Assembly (NCBI GenBank): GCA_947442625.1
Contig: CANEWJ010000007.1
Location: 1-38,874, forward strand
DNA from: Chitinophagaceae bacterium
Lineage (GTDB): Bacteria > Bacteroidota > Bacteroidia > Chitinophagales > Chitinophagaceae
DNA: 38,874 nucleotides
Direction of reading: 5' to 3'
The number at the start of each line of letters is the position of its first letter. The stretch's first letter is position 1. The notes under the pieces were generated by a model. It worked only from the letters and a program-made list of their open reading frames with translations. It did not search any database and was not told the DNA's origin. Positions 17,187 through 27,200 of this stretch are shown piece by piece. A program made the position numbers and the translations under genes.

Positions 17187-17621
17187 TTGAAGGTTAAAGT
17201 CATCAACAAATCATCCCATCCACTTCCATCCTATGCCACATCGGGTTCATCCGGTATGGACCTGAGGGCCAATATTTCCGAACCTGTTCTGCTCGCTAGC
17301 CTGGAAAGGAAATTGATTCCAACAGGAATTTTTTTGGAGCTTCCTACAGGGTTTGAAGCCCAGATCAGGCCGAGAAGTGGGCTGGCCATCAAGCAGGGAT
17401 TCACCTGTTTGAATACTCCTGGTACCATTGATGCAGATTATCGCGGAGAGATAAAAGTCATTCTGATCAATCTTTCAGGAGAAACGCAACAAATTAACAA
17501 TGGTGACAGGATTGCCCAAATGGTTTTTCAGCGAGTAGAAATGGTTGAACTGATTGAAGTTTCATCCATTGATGCAACAGAAAGAAATGAAGGCGGCTTT
17601 GGACATACCGGTAAACAATAA
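17187..17621 (+). CDS. dut: dUTP diphosphatase, probable TTG start
   Basis: (M)[28 protein letters not shown]...[35 protein letters not shown]...[13 protein letters not shown]...[12 protein letters not shown]. The in-frame TTG at 17187 gives the canonical N-terminus. The ORF-track start at 17100 lies within ispF. Confidence 0.92.
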   Translation: MKVKVINKSSHPLPSYATSGSSGMDLRANISEPVLLASLERKLIPTGIFLELPTGFEAQIRPRSGLAIKQGFTCLNTPGTIDADYRGEIKVILINLSGETQQINNGDRIAQMVFQRVEMVELIEVSSIDATERNEGGFGHTGKQ

Positions 17622-17630
17622 AATTTGACC

Positions 17631-18440
17631 ATGAGAATTGGATTGCTTTTAATGGTGCTCATGATGGCCTTTGCTTCCTGCAGGTCAACCAAGCAAATCA
17701 CTACAGTGATTGCAAAAAAAGACAGTGCTGTAGTGGTGGTCAATCCTGCTGAATCGGATTCAGCCAAAACGGTAAGGGCTACCCTGGATAAAATAAAAGC
17801 CAAGAAAATCAGCTTCACCACATTTTCATCAAAAGTAAAAGTAGAGTACAGCGATGATAAGAACACCCGCTTTGACTTCAATGCTTTTGTTCGCATGAAA
17901 AAAGACAGTGCCATCTGGATCTCCATCATTGCCGCATTGAACATTGAAGCTTTTCGGGTGATGATCACCCCTGATAGCGTCGTCATCATGGACAAGATCA
18001 ACCGCACGATCCAGCGCAAACCACTTTTTTACCTCCAGGAAATCACCAAAGTGCCATTTGATTACACTACCCTCGAAGACCTCATTGTGGGCAATCCGGT
18101 TTACCTCGATAAAACGATTATTGCATACGCCGATCAGGGAGAAAAACTGTCCATGTCAACCATTGGGCAGGCATTCAAACATTACCTCACCGTCAGCAAA
18201 ACTGATCTTAACCTTCTTTTCAGTAAGCTGGACGATATTGATATAACCCGGAGCCGGACGGCAAATCTGGCCTATGGAGATTATATTGCTGCTGGTCCCT
18301 GGATGTTTGCTGGGACCAGGGATATTTCACTTTCAGAAAAGACAAAGCTCGACATCAAGCTTGATTTCAAACAAGTGGAATTTGAGAAGCCCATGGGATT
18401 CCCTTTCAGTATTCCCAAGAATTTCAAGGTCGTCAATTAA
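17631..18440 (+). CDS. DUF4292 domain-containing lipoprotein
   Basis: Lipobox LMMAFASCRS; KISFTTFSSKVKVEYSDDKNTRFDFNAFVRMKKDSAIWISIIAALNIEAFRVMITPDSVVIMDKINR, typical of DUF4292. Confidence 0.83.
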   Translation: MRIGLLLMVLMMAFASCRSTKQITTVIAKKDSAVVVVNPAESDSAKTVRATLDKIKAKKISFTTFSSKVKVEYSDDKNTRFDFNAFVRMKKDSAIWISIIAALNIEAFRVMITPDSVVIMDKINRTIQRKPLFYLQEITKVPFDYTTLEDLIVGNPVYLDKTIIAYADQGEKLSMSTIGQAFKHYLTVSKTDLNLLFSKLDDIDITRSRTANLAYGDYIAAGPWMFAGTRDISLSEKTKLDIKLDFKQVEFEKPMGFPFSIPKNFKVVN

Positions 18441-18474
18441 CATATCATAAAAGAATAATTACCAAGATTTGCTG

Positions 18475-19779
18475 ATGAGAAATATTTCCAAAATGGCAAA
18501 AGGATTGTATAAAACATGTTTCATCTTGTTGCTTTTTGTTGCATTGGATGGGCTGGCACAATCAAGAGAAGATCTTGAGAAGAAAAGAAAAGAGATTCAA
18601 CAAGAGATTGCATCATTGCAGGAAGCACAAACAACAATTTCAAAAGACAAGAAGGCCAGTGTTTCTCAGCTCAAGCTCATTGAAAAGAAATTAAAAAGCA
18701 GGTATGCCTTCATCAACAACCTCAATGAAGAAATGGACCTCATTGACAATACCATTTTCAGCAACAACAGAGAAATATACAGGTTGCAAAAGCAATTGGA
18801 TACGTTGAAGCAACAATATGCAAAAACAATTGAATACTCTTACAAGAACCGGAGCAGTTATGATATGCTCAATTTCATTTTTACTGCATCCAGTTTCAAT
18901 GACGCAGTAAAAAGGGCAACCTACCTGAAGAGCTACCGAAAATACAGAGACGAACAAGCGGCCAATATCAACAAGACCCAAAAAGAACTGGCACAAAGGA
19001 TAGAAATGCTGACTGCCAACAAGCAAGAAAAAGGAAAAGTGCTGGAAGAGCAGAACAAGCAAAAAATTATTCTCGAAGGAGAGCAAAAAGAGAAAAATCA
19101 ATTTGTCTCCAAACTCAAGGCAAGGGAAAAAGAGATTGAAAAAGAAGTAGCAGCCAAAAAGAAAGTGGAAAGAAGCCTCCAGAATTCCATTGCGGCCATC
19201 ATTAAAAGAGAGATTGAGGCGGCAAGGCGCAAGGCGGAAGAAGAAGCCCGGAAACTTGCTTCAAGCAACACCGCAAGGCCGGCTGAAAAAGCGCCTGTGG
19301 CTGGTCCTTCCAATGCCGCCCCCACAAGGAAGGCGAATATTCTTGAAAATACACCAGAGGTTACCAAGGTTTCTGTGGGATTTGAAAACAACCGTGGAAA
19401 CCTTCCCTGGCCTGTGGATAAGGGAACCATCACTTCCAGTTTCGGAAGACAGCGCATCGAAGGAACCAAGATTGATGAAGACAACAGTGGCATTACCATT
19501 CAGACCTTGTCTGGCGCACCGGTAAAAGCAGTGTTTGAAGGTGTTGTTACAACCGTATATGACGTTGCTGGAAGCCAGACAGTTACCATCAAACACGGCA
19601 AATATTTTACCACTTACTTCAATCTATCTACCGTAACTGTTTCAAAAGGGACCAAGGTGGACATGGGCCAGATCATTGGAAAGGCAGCAGAAAATTTTGA
19701 TGGGGATGGTGAAATCCTCTTCATGCTCAATGAGGAAATGCGGTTTGTGAATCCTGAGATCTGGTTGAAGAATAAATAA
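18475..19779 (+). CDS. EnvC-like murein hydrolase activator (coiled coil plus degenerate LytM/M23 domain)
   Basis: Signal peptide; long coiled coil (REDLEKKRKEIQQEIASLQEAQ...); C-terminal GTITSSFGRQRIEGT...GAPVKAVFEGVVTTVYDVAGSQTVTIKHGKYFTTYFNLSTVTVSKGTKVDMGQIIGKA. Confidence 0.87.
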   Translation: MRNISKMAKGLYKTCFILLLFVALDGLAQSREDLEKKRKEIQQEIASLQEAQTTISKDKKASVSQLKLIEKKLKSRYAFINNLNEEMDLIDNTIFSNNREIYRLQKQLDTLKQQYAKTIEYSYKNRSSYDMLNFIFTASSFNDAVKRATYLKSYRKYRDEQAANINKTQKELAQRIEMLTANKQEKGKVLEEQNKQKIILEGEQKEKNQFVSKLKAREKEIEKEVAAKKKVERSLQNSIAAIIKREIEAARRKAEEEARKLASSNTARPAEKAPVAGPSNAAPTRKANILENTPEVTKVSVGFENNRGNLPWPVDKGTITSSFGRQRIEGTKIDEDNSGITIQTLSGAPVKAVFEGVVTTVYDVAGSQTVTIKHGKYFTTYFNLSTVTVSKGTKVDMGQIIGKAAENFDGDGEILFMLNEEMRFVNPEIWLKNK

Positions 19780-19792
19780 CATCAAGGGGAAC

Positions 19793-20917
19793 TCACCCTT
19801 TCAAAACCTTGCTGTAAAGTGCTTCGTATTGAGGTACGATATTTTCAATGTCGAAGATTTCAGCCTGCTTCCTTGCCGCATGGCTGAATTGATCAAGCAT
19901 GATGGGGTTTGAAAGCAACAAGATCGAATTCCTGCTCATGCTTTCAATGTCACCAATATCACTGAGGAATCCATTGACCCCATGGGTAATCACTTCAGGA
20001 ATTCCTCCAGCCCTTGAGGCCACAACAGGTGATCCAGCAGCCATCGCCTCTAATGCAGAGAGTCCGAAGCTCTCATATTCTGAAGGCAGTAAAAACAGGT
20101 CAGCAATGGCATAGATGTCTTCCATGTCCTGTTGTTTTCCTACAAAACGGCTATCTTCAAAAATGCCCAACTCCCTGCAGAGCTCTTCTGCCATAGGACG
20201 TTCAGGGCCATCTCCCACCAAAAGCAACTTTGAAGGAATGGTTTTGTGTATTTTATTGAACGTATAGATGACGTCAGCAATCCGCTTGACTTTCCTGAAA
20301 TTGGAGGCATGTAAAATTATTTTCTCTCCATTGGGGGCGATCACTTTTTTAAACGCATCAATCGGTGGTTTAGAAAACCTTTTGATATCAACAAAATTGT
20401 GGATCACACCGATTTCTTTCTGGATATCAAAATTGGTATAGGTCTCGGCCCGGAGATTGTCTGAAACGGCAGTAATGGCATCACTCTTGTTGATAGAAAA
20501 GGCAACCACAGGTGCATAGGTTTTGTCCTTGCCTACAAGGGTAATATCAGTGCCATGAAGGGTTGTAATGAAAGGAACATGAATGCCATGTTCAGCAAGA
20601 ATTTGTTTGGCCATGAAGGCGGCTGAGGCATGAGGTATGGCGTAATGCACATGCAGCAGGTCTATGTTGTTGTTCCTCACAACATCCACCAGGGTGCTGG
20701 CAAGGGCTGTTTCGTAGGGCGGAAAATCGAACAATGGGTAAGCAGGCACCCGCACTTCATGGAAAAAAATATTGGCACTGAATCCGGTCAATCTTACCGG
20801 TTGCTGGTAGGTGATAAAATGAACGACATGCCCCTTGTCGGCCAGTGCTTTGCCCAACTCTGTTGCCAGCACGCCACTTCCTCCAAATGTTGGGTAACAA
20901 ACAATGCCAATGTTCAT
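19793..20917 (-). CDS. bshA: N-acetyl-alpha-D-glucosaminyl L-malate synthase (bacillithiol biosynthesis, GT4)
   Basis: MNIGIVCYPTFGGSGVLATELGKALADKGHVVHFITYQQPVRL...LLHVHYAIPHASAAFMAKQIL...PFITTLHGTDITLVGKD...SESFGLSALEAMAAGSPVVASRAGGIPEVI. Confidence 0.92.
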   Translation of the reverse strand: MNIGIVCYPTFGGSGVLATELGKALADKGHVVHFITYQQPVRLTGFSANIFFHEVRVPAYPLFDFPPYETALASTLVDVVRNNNIDLLHVHYAIPHASAAFMAKQILAEHGIHVPFITTLHGTDITLVGKDKTYAPVVAFSINKSDAITAVSDNLRAETYTNFDIQKEIGVIHNFVDIKRFSKPPIDAFKKVIAPNGEKIILHASNFRKVKRIADVIYTFNKIHKTIPSKLLLVGDGPERPMAEELCRELGIFEDSRFVGKQQDMEDIYAIADLFLLPSEYESFGLSALEAMAAGSPVVASRAGGIPEVITHGVNGFLSDIGDIESMSRNSILLLSNPIMLDQFSHAARKQAEIFDIENIVPQYEALYSKVLKG

Positions 20918-21029
20918 GATCGGTTTTTAGAATAAACGAAAGTACCACATATAAAGTTCATTAGAGATGACGCGCGATCGAATTGAAGGAAAAATTGATT
21001 AGTTTAGGACTCATAAAAATTTACCCCGC

Positions 21030-22406
21030 ATGAGAAGAGTTGTATGCATGTTCTTTATCCTTTTGATGAGTTTTGTCAGTGTTTCTGCCCAGCAAAACCA
21101 GGATTCTCTGATGATCAAAAGGATTTCAGATGAAATATTCATGAATGGAAAGGCGTATGAAAACCTCAGGTTCCTCTGCAAAAAGGTAGGCCCCCGTCTT
21201 TCAGGTTCTGCTGGTGCAGCACTTGCTGTTGAACAAACCGCCAGGATGCTCAGGGAAGCTGGTGCTGATACAGTCTACCTTCAGCCATGCATGGTGCCCA
21301 GGTGGGAAAGGGGAGCAAAAGAAATTGGAAGAGCAAGTTTAAACAACGGACAAACCATGCCACTCAATATCGTTGCCCTTGGAAATGCGGTGGGTACACC
21401 AGTGGGTGGCATCTCTGCACAGGTGATAGAAGTAAAGAGTTTCAAGGAGTTGGAAGCTTTGGGTGCAGACAAGGTCAAGGGAAAAATTATTTTTTATAAT
21501 TACCGGATGGATCCAAGGTTCATCAGCACATTTGCCGCTTATGGCGATGCGGGGGTTTACAGGTCTTCCGGGCCTTCACGGGCAGCTGCATTGGGCGCCG
21601 TAGCGGTTATTGTTCGCACCTTGTCTCCCGTATTGGATGACAACCCACATACCGGCGCTACCAAGTATGAGGAAGGAAAGCCAAAAATTCCTGCCGTGGC
21701 CATCAGCACCAATGGAGCAGTTGAACTCAGCAAAGCCATTGCTGATGGGAAGATAGGGTCTGTTTATTTGAAGACCAACTGTAAGATGCTGGAGGATGTA
21801 TTGTCCTACAATGTGATTGGTGAAATCAGAGGGGCTGAAGTTCCCGCTGAAGTGATCACGGTTGGTGGGCATCTTGACAGTTGGGACCTTGCTGAAGGGG
21901 CTCATGATGATGGCACAGGATGCATGCAAAGCATTGAGATCATCCGTGCCATGAAAGCCCTAGCCATCCGACCCAAGAGAACCATCCGTGCCGTCATGTT
22001 CATGAATGAGGAAAACGGATTGAGGGGTGGTACAAAATATGGTGAGGTGGCCAAAACAGAGAACAAGAAATTCATCATGGCCATGGAAAGCGATGCTGGT
22101 GGTTTCACCCCAAGGGGTTTTGGTTTTTCTGCTGATGCCAGGCAAAAAGCAAAAATCATGTCCTGGAAGCCGCTTTTTCATCCATACGGCGCCCTGGAAT
22201 TCAATGAAGGGGGTGGTGGTGCTGATATTGGTCCGCTTCGCCCTCTGGGCACAGCCCTGATAGGTTTAAACCCAGACTCACAACGCTACATGGATCTTCA
22301 CCATGCCAGAACAGATGTTTTTGAAGCAGTCAGTGAAAGGGAATTGAACCTGGGAACGGTTGTGATGGCGGCCATGGTCTACCTTGTCAGCCAGTATGGT
22401 TTGTAA
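21030..22406 (+). CDS. M28-family metallopeptidase (carboxypeptidase Q-like)
   Basis: Signal peptide; GGHLDSWDLAEGAHDDGTGCMQSIEIIRAMKAL; MFMNEENGLRGGTKYGE; LHHARTDVFEAV zinc-ligand motifs. Confidence 0.88.
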   Translation: MRRVVCMFFILLMSFVSVSAQQNQDSLMIKRISDEIFMNGKAYENLRFLCKKVGPRLSGSAGAALAVEQTARMLREAGADTVYLQPCMVPRWERGAKEIGRASLNNGQTMPLNIVALGNAVGTPVGGISAQVIEVKSFKELEALGADKVKGKIIFYNYRMDPRFISTFAAYGDAGVYRSSGPSRAAALGAVAVIVRTLSPVLDDNPHTGATKYEEGKPKIPAVAISTNGAVELSKAIADGKIGSVYLKTNCKMLEDVLSYNVIGEIRGAEVPAEVITVGGHLDSWDLAEGAHDDGTGCMQSIEIIRAMKALAIRPKRTIRAVMFMNEENGLRGGTKYGEVAKTENKKFIMAMESDAGGFTPRGFGFSADARQKAKIMSWKPLFHPYGALEFNEGGGGADIGPLRPLGTALIGLNPDSQRYMDLHHARTDVFEAVSERELNLGTVVMAAMVYLVSQYGL

Positions 22407-22412
22407 AGGAGG

Positions 22413-23111
22413 CTAATTGCCAATGATAAAAATGGCAGGTTCCTTTGGCAGGGTGATGCTGTTTTTTTTCCACTCGCCAATCTTCTTGGTCATCACCCAT
22501 TCATCCCCCGAAGTCAGGTGGTAGGCAATACAGAGTTTTGTATTGTCTTGCAACACTTGTTGCAAAGACTGAAGCATTTGGTTGTTGCGGTAGGGTGTTT
22601 CAATAAACAGTTGGGTGCAGTTTTCATTGACTGCTTTTTTCTCCAATGTTTTGATCATTTTTTCACGTTCTGCTGATGGAATGGGCAGGTATCCGTTGAA
22701 GGTGAACTGTTGACCATTCATGCCACTGGCCATCAGCGCCAACAGGATTGAGCTGGGTCCGCTGAAGGGCTTCACCTGTGCTTTCATTTCATGTGCAACG
22801 GCCACCAACTTTTGCCCGGGATCTGCAATGCCAGGGCAACCCGATTCACTGACAATCCCAATCGTTTTGTTTTCTTTCAGATGCGCCTTAAAGGCCTCTA
22901 TTTTTTCTTCTTCTGCCTGTCCTGTTTCATGCCATATCCTGGCATCAATATCAAAGGATTTGTCAATTTTTTTAAATGCCCTTCTGGCGGTCCTTGTATT
23001 TTCTGCAAAAAATACTTGGCATGCATTGATGGCGGTTGCAATTGTGGCTGGCAGGGCATCATAGCCGTCTTCTGCCAGTGCAATCGGTATCATCATTACT
23101 TTTCCATTCAT
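22413..23111 (-). CDS. SAM-dependent methyltransferase, RsmI-like (tetrapyrrole methylase fold)
   Basis: MMIPIALAEDGYDALPATIATAINACQVFFAENTRTARRAFKKI...IGIVSESGCPGIADPGQKLVAVAHE...PFSGPSSILLALMASGMNGQQFTFNGYLP...FIETPYRNNQMLQSL. Start at the Met at 23111. Confidence 0.85.
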   Translation of the reverse strand: MNGKVMMIPIALAEDGYDALPATIATAINACQVFFAENTRTARRAFKKIDKSFDIDARIWHETGQAEEEKIEAFKAHLKENKTIGIVSESGCPGIADPGQKLVAVAHEMKAQVKPFSGPSSILLALMASGMNGQQFTFNGYLPIPSAEREKMIKTLEKKAVNENCTQLFIETPYRNNQMLQSLQQVLQDNTKLCIAYHLTSGDEWVMTKKIGEWKKNSITLPKEPAIFIIGN

Positions 23112-23121
23112 GGTATTTGTC

Positions 23122-23892
23122 TCAGGCAAAAGCTTGTTTTTCTTTGATTTCGTGCATGCTGATGGTGGCTGCAATCACGGCATAGGCCGGCGCAAAAATC
23201 CATCCCACAAAAATAACACAATGCATCATGTAGAAAATGATGCCATTGCCAATGGCCAGGCCCTTGTGTTGCCCAATAAAGTCGATGCTTTTCGTGGCAC
23301 TGAGTTTATTTCTTTCACAGGAATAATCCAGCATGGAGAAGCCGTAGTAATAACATTCGATCAGGATGGCCAGGATAGGGGTGGCCCAGCCGATGAACGG
23401 AAGCAGGGAAAGAAAAATGATGGAAATGATATAGACGGTCTGCCAGAGTGTATTCCTGACAGCCATTCTTATTCCCCTCACTACATCAGACAGGTATTGA
23501 CTCAGTTTGAACTCAAAGGGTTGTCCTTCAATGATGGAGGCTGTTTTTTCACTGAGAAACGAAAAGACCGGTGAACCCAGAATTAACCAGATGTATTTGA
23601 ACAGCGAAAAGTACAGCAGCATCAGGATCAGCCAGAGCATGATGCCCCCTACGGTAAAAAGAAAACCAATCCAGCTGTCTTGCAGGCGTGTCAACCATAC
23701 CTGTAATCCGGTTTCTTTTGTCAACCACTCAATGGCCGCATTGGCGGATTTGGAGAAGAAGTACATGCTGATGCCAAAGAGGATGGCATAGCAAATCCCT
23801 GGAATGATGATCCATTTCCAAAGCTTATGTGTTTTGATGAACGCATGGGCCCTGAAATAGGACTGAATAGATATGACGATTTCTTTGAGCAT
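23122..23892 (-). CDS. EI24 domain-containing (CysZ-like) membrane protein
   Basis: MLKEIVISIQSYFRAHAFIKTHKLWKWIIIPGICYAILF...; multi-TM with SEKTASIIEGQPFEF...VRGIRMAVRNTLWQ, as in EI24 proteins. Confidence 0.78.
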   Translation of the reverse strand: MLKEIVISIQSYFRAHAFIKTHKLWKWIIIPGICYAILFGISMYFFSKSANAAIEWLTKETGLQVWLTRLQDSWIGFLFTVGGIMLWLILMLLYFSLFKYIWLILGSPVFSFLSEKTASIIEGQPFEFKLSQYLSDVVRGIRMAVRNTLWQTVYIISIIFLSLLPFIGWATPILAILIECYYYGFSMLDYSCERNKLSATKSIDFIGQHKGLAIGNGIIFYMMHCVIFVGWIFAPAYAVIAATISMHEIKEKQAFA

Positions 23893-23974
23893 TTCCTGAT
23901 GGTTGGCAAAATACACATTTAAAGTCAAATGGATAGGGTTGGCCTTTGTCTATGCTGCACCAAGCTTTTCAATA

Positions 23975-25462
23975 ATGGACTATCTTCATTCAAACTCAGC
24001 GCTGATGAATAAACTAGCCCTTCCGTCCAAGTCTTTCCTGGCACTGCTCAGTGGTCCGGTTTTGTTTTTGTTGGTCCTGTTGATCAACCCTTTCACGCTG
24101 GACCCCCTTGCCAACAGGGTATTGGCAAGTGCTGTCCTCATGGTTACATGGTGGATAACAGAAGCCATTCCCATGCCGGCAGTATCCATCATCCCTTTGG
24201 TGCTGTTTCCGCTGATGGGTATTTCCAAAATCAGTGAAACAGCTGCGCCCTATGCCAATGAAGTAATCTTTCTGTTCATGGGAGGATTCATGATTGGATT
24301 GGGTATTGAAAAATGGAACCTGCACAAACGGATTGCCTTGTCTATTGTACAGTTCACCGGAACAGGAGGAAACAGGATCATTTTGGGGTTCATTCTTGCC
24401 ACAGGGTTCATCAGCATGTGGCTCAGCAATACCGCCACCACCATGATGATGTATCCGATTGCAGCATCAGTGATTGCAGTTGTATATGCAAAGAATGACC
24501 ATAACCCCAACCTGCGCAATTTTGCACTCTGCATCATGTTGGCCATTGCCTATGCATCCAATTTTGGCGGCATAGCTACGATTATTGGCACACCGCCCAA
24601 TGTTGCCTATTCCTCTTTCATCAGCAAAAAATTCGGCTATGATATTTCCTTTTTTGGTTGGATGTTTGTTGCCACGCCCGTAGCCATTTTGCTCCTGTTT
24701 TCCCTTTATTTGGTTTTGGTGAAAATGTTTCCCAACAAAATTGATGCCGATAAAGAGATGCATGCACTCATCAAAAACGACTTGAAAGGGTTGGGGCCAA
24801 TGAGCGTTCCAGAGAAAAGGGTGATGGGTATCTTCTTGCTCACCGCAACGCTTTGGATTACCAGAGACCTGATCAATCAATCAGGAATCGTCAAACTGGA
24901 TGACAACATGATTGCAGTATTTGGCGCCTTGTTGATGTTCATCGTCCCCTCCGGAAATTCAAAAGAATCCGCTGGCAAGATTTTGGTTTGGGCCGATACC
25001 TCAAAAATGGCCTGGGGAATTTTATTGCTATTCGGTGGAGGCATAACGCTGGCAACAGCGTTGGAAAAGGCTGGCCTGATTGGAATGCTGGGAAAATGGT
25101 TGGCAGGATTTTCAGGAAGTTCTTTGCTTTTGCTCATTGTCGCTGTAGCTGTACTATCTATTTTTATCAGTGAAGTAATGAGCAATGTGGCCCAGGTGAT
25201 TGTATTTGCCCCGGTCGTTACAGGCATTGCAGAAGCAATAGGCGTCAATCCTTTTATGTTGGGCATTCCCATGACCCTTGCTGCAAGTTGCGCTTCCATG
25301 ATGCCCATGGGTACGCCACCCAATGCCATTGTTTTTTCAAGCGGCCACATCAAATTAAAGGAAATGATCAAGGCTGGTTTTGTCATGAACCTGATCAGCA
25401 TCCTGTTGATTGTATTGGCCAGTTATTTTCTGGTTCCACTGGTGATGACCATCCTGAAATGA
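23975..25462 (+). CDS. SLC13/DASS-family anion (dicarboxylate or sulfate):sodium symporter
   Basis: MVTWWITEAIPMPAVSIIPLVLFPLMG...FMGGFMIGLGIEKWNLHKRIAL...MWLSNTATTMMMYPIAASV...NFGGIATIIGTPPNVAY...SNVAQVIVFAPV...CASMMPMGTPPNAIVFSSG. Confidence 0.92.
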   Translation: MDYLHSNSALMNKLALPSKSFLALLSGPVLFLLVLLINPFTLDPLANRVLASAVLMVTWWITEAIPMPAVSIIPLVLFPLMGISKISETAAPYANEVIFLFMGGFMIGLGIEKWNLHKRIALSIVQFTGTGGNRIILGFILATGFISMWLSNTATTMMMYPIAASVIAVVYAKNDHNPNLRNFALCIMLAIAYASNFGGIATIIGTPPNVAYSSFISKKFGYDISFFGWMFVATPVAILLLFSLYLVLVKMFPNKIDADKEMHALIKNDLKGLGPMSVPEKRVMGIFLLTATLWITRDLINQSGIVKLDDNMIAVFGALLMFIVPSGNSKESAGKILVWADTSKMAWGILLLFGGGITLATALEKAGLIGMLGKWLAGFSGSSLLLLIVAVAVLSIFISEVMSNVAQVIVFAPVVTGIAEAIGVNPFMLGIPMTLAASCASMMPMGTPPNAIVFSSGHIKLKEMIKAGFVMNLISILLIVLASYFLVPLVMTILK

Positions 25463-25466
25463 TTGC

Positions 25467-26489
25467 CTAGAATTTCGGGCAGTTGATTTTTCGCTTCAGC
25501 GGATCGCTGAAAGGATTGATGTAAATGATGGACAGTTCTGTTCCTCCCCTGGATATAGAAGCGGGCCTTAGGGTGGAGGTATTGATGTCATAGGAAACAC
25601 CAATCCTGAAATGATTTACCTCAATGCCCATGTAAGGAATCAATGCATCGCCCAACCGGTACCATGCGCCAGCATAGAGTTCCAAAGGATTTTCAGGGCT
25701 GCCTCCCATGGTATAGGAAAAAGCTCCTCCTGCAATGGTCTCTTTTGCTGCTCCCTGTACCTGGTGCATGATGCTGGCATGAAAAAAGCCATATTGCCCT
25801 ACTGGAAAATAACTCCCGCCATGCAAGGTTGTTCTTGTATTGAGCAAATAATTTCCTCCGTTGAAAGCCTCAGATGGCCTGTTGACATGGTACACGGATC
25901 CTCCAATATAAAAACTGTTGTCTCCATTGGTGCTCAATGAATAGATGAAGCCTGTATTGATGTCAAGATAGTTGATGGAAAAAGGGCTGTTGGCAAAGGC
26001 TTCGGTAGTCATCCCTGTAAAGCCAAGCGCAGTCAGTTCGTCTTCAAAATCAGCCCTTCTTAGATCCAGCCTTTTGCTGGCATAGGTGCCCTGAAAGCCA
26101 ATGGCCAGCTGGTGCATTCCATCTTCATCAAGGGTTTTGGTATAGGCTGTGCTCAGGGTATAAAATGAATTGTTAAGGATCTTGTTTCCACTTTGGTCGT
26201 TCACGGCCATGAGCCCGACGCCCCAGGTATCATTGTCTGGAAGGTTTTTGTTCAGGATACTGAAGTCAATCGCCGCAGTAGATGTGGTAAAGGCATTGTT
26301 GACCGTTGGCCATTGTTTTTTGAAGTTGCCTGAAAAGCGATAGGTGCCATTGAACTTTCCAGTATAGGCTGGGTTCAAAGTCAAGGGTGAAACAAAAAAT
26401 TGAGAAAAATGGGGGTCTTGAGCGCGCAGGGATGATGCCATCAACATGATGGCAAAGAAGAGAAAGATACGGAATGGGTGTTTGTTCAT
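25467..26489 (-). CDS. Type IX secretion membrane protein, PorP/SprF family
   Basis: AQDPHFSQFFVSPLTLNPAYTGKFNGTYRFSGNFKKQWPTVNNAFTTSTAAIDFSIL...WGVGLMAVNDQSGNKILNNSF...YLDINTGFIYSL...HVNRPSEAF. Confidence 0.92.
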   Translation of the reverse strand: MNKHPFRIFLFFAIMLMASSLRAQDPHFSQFFVSPLTLNPAYTGKFNGTYRFSGNFKKQWPTVNNAFTTSTAAIDFSILNKNLPDNDTWGVGLMAVNDQSGNKILNNSFYTLSTAYTKTLDEDGMHQLAIGFQGTYASKRLDLRRADFEDELTALGFTGMTTEAFANSPFSINYLDINTGFIYSLSTNGDNSFYIGGSVYHVNRPSEAFNGGNYLLNTRTTLHGGSYFPVGQYGFFHASIMHQVQGAAKETIAGGAFSYTMGGSPENPLELYAGAWYRLGDALIPYMGIEVNHFRIGVSYDINTSTLRPASISRGGTELSIIYINPFSDPLKRKINCPKF

Positions 26490-26504
26490 TGGGTGTGGAA
26501 CTGG

Positions 26505-27155
26505 TTAGGATTGGGATTTTTCTCCGAATGCAAGGTCTCCTGCATCACCAAGGCCCGGTACGATATATCCTTTTGAAGTCAGTTCTTCATCTATCGATCC
26601 ACACCATATATTCACTGTTGGTTCATGCCTTCTCAAAAATTCAATTCCTTCGGTACAGGCAATAACCGCGGCAACATGTATATCTGAAGGACTACCTTCT
26701 CTTTTAAGCAAATCAATTGTTTTCACAAGGGAGGCACCAGTGGCAAGCATGGGATCGCAGAGGATCAACACCCGGTTGTCAATTGCTGGGCAGGCAAGGT
26801 ATTCAAGGCTGATGTCAAAGCTGCCATCTGCGTGATGCTTTCGGTAAGCCGCAATGAATGCATTGTCTGCCTTGTCAAAATAATTCAGCATGCCTTGGTG
26901 AAGGGGTAAGCCAGCCCTCAGGATAGTACCCAGTACAGGTTGTGTCTTCAGTAATTTGGTTTTGGCAATGCCCAATGGGGTTGTGATATCCTGTTCTTCC
27001 CAGGCAAGTGTCTTGCTGATTTCATAGGCGATGATTTCACCGATGCGCTCAATGTTTCTGCGGAACCGCATCCTGTCACCCTGAACTGAGGGGTCCCTTA
27101 ACTCGCTGATCCAGTTGCTAACAAGCGAATGGTGTTCACTTAAGTTTTTGACCAT
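26505..27155 (-). CDS. upp: Uracil phosphoribosyltransferase
   Basis: RDPSVQGDRMRFRRNIERIGEIIAYEISKTL...TTPLGIAKTKLLKTQPVLGTILRAGLPLHQGMLNYFD...ILCDPMLATGASLVKTIDLL...YIVPGLGDAGDLAFG. Confidence 0.93.
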   Translation of the reverse strand: MVKNLSEHHSLVSNWISELRDPSVQGDRMRFRRNIERIGEIIAYEISKTLAWEEQDITTPLGIAKTKLLKTQPVLGTILRAGLPLHQGMLNYFDKADNAFIAAYRKHHADGSFDISLEYLACPAIDNRVLILCDPMLATGASLVKTIDLLKREGSPSDIHVAAVIACTEGIEFLRRHEPTVNIWCGSIDEELTSKGYIVPGLGDAGDLAFGEKSQS

Positions 27156-27200
27156 ACAATACTTTAATTTCGGGGTATCTTACAAAATTAAACATAATCT

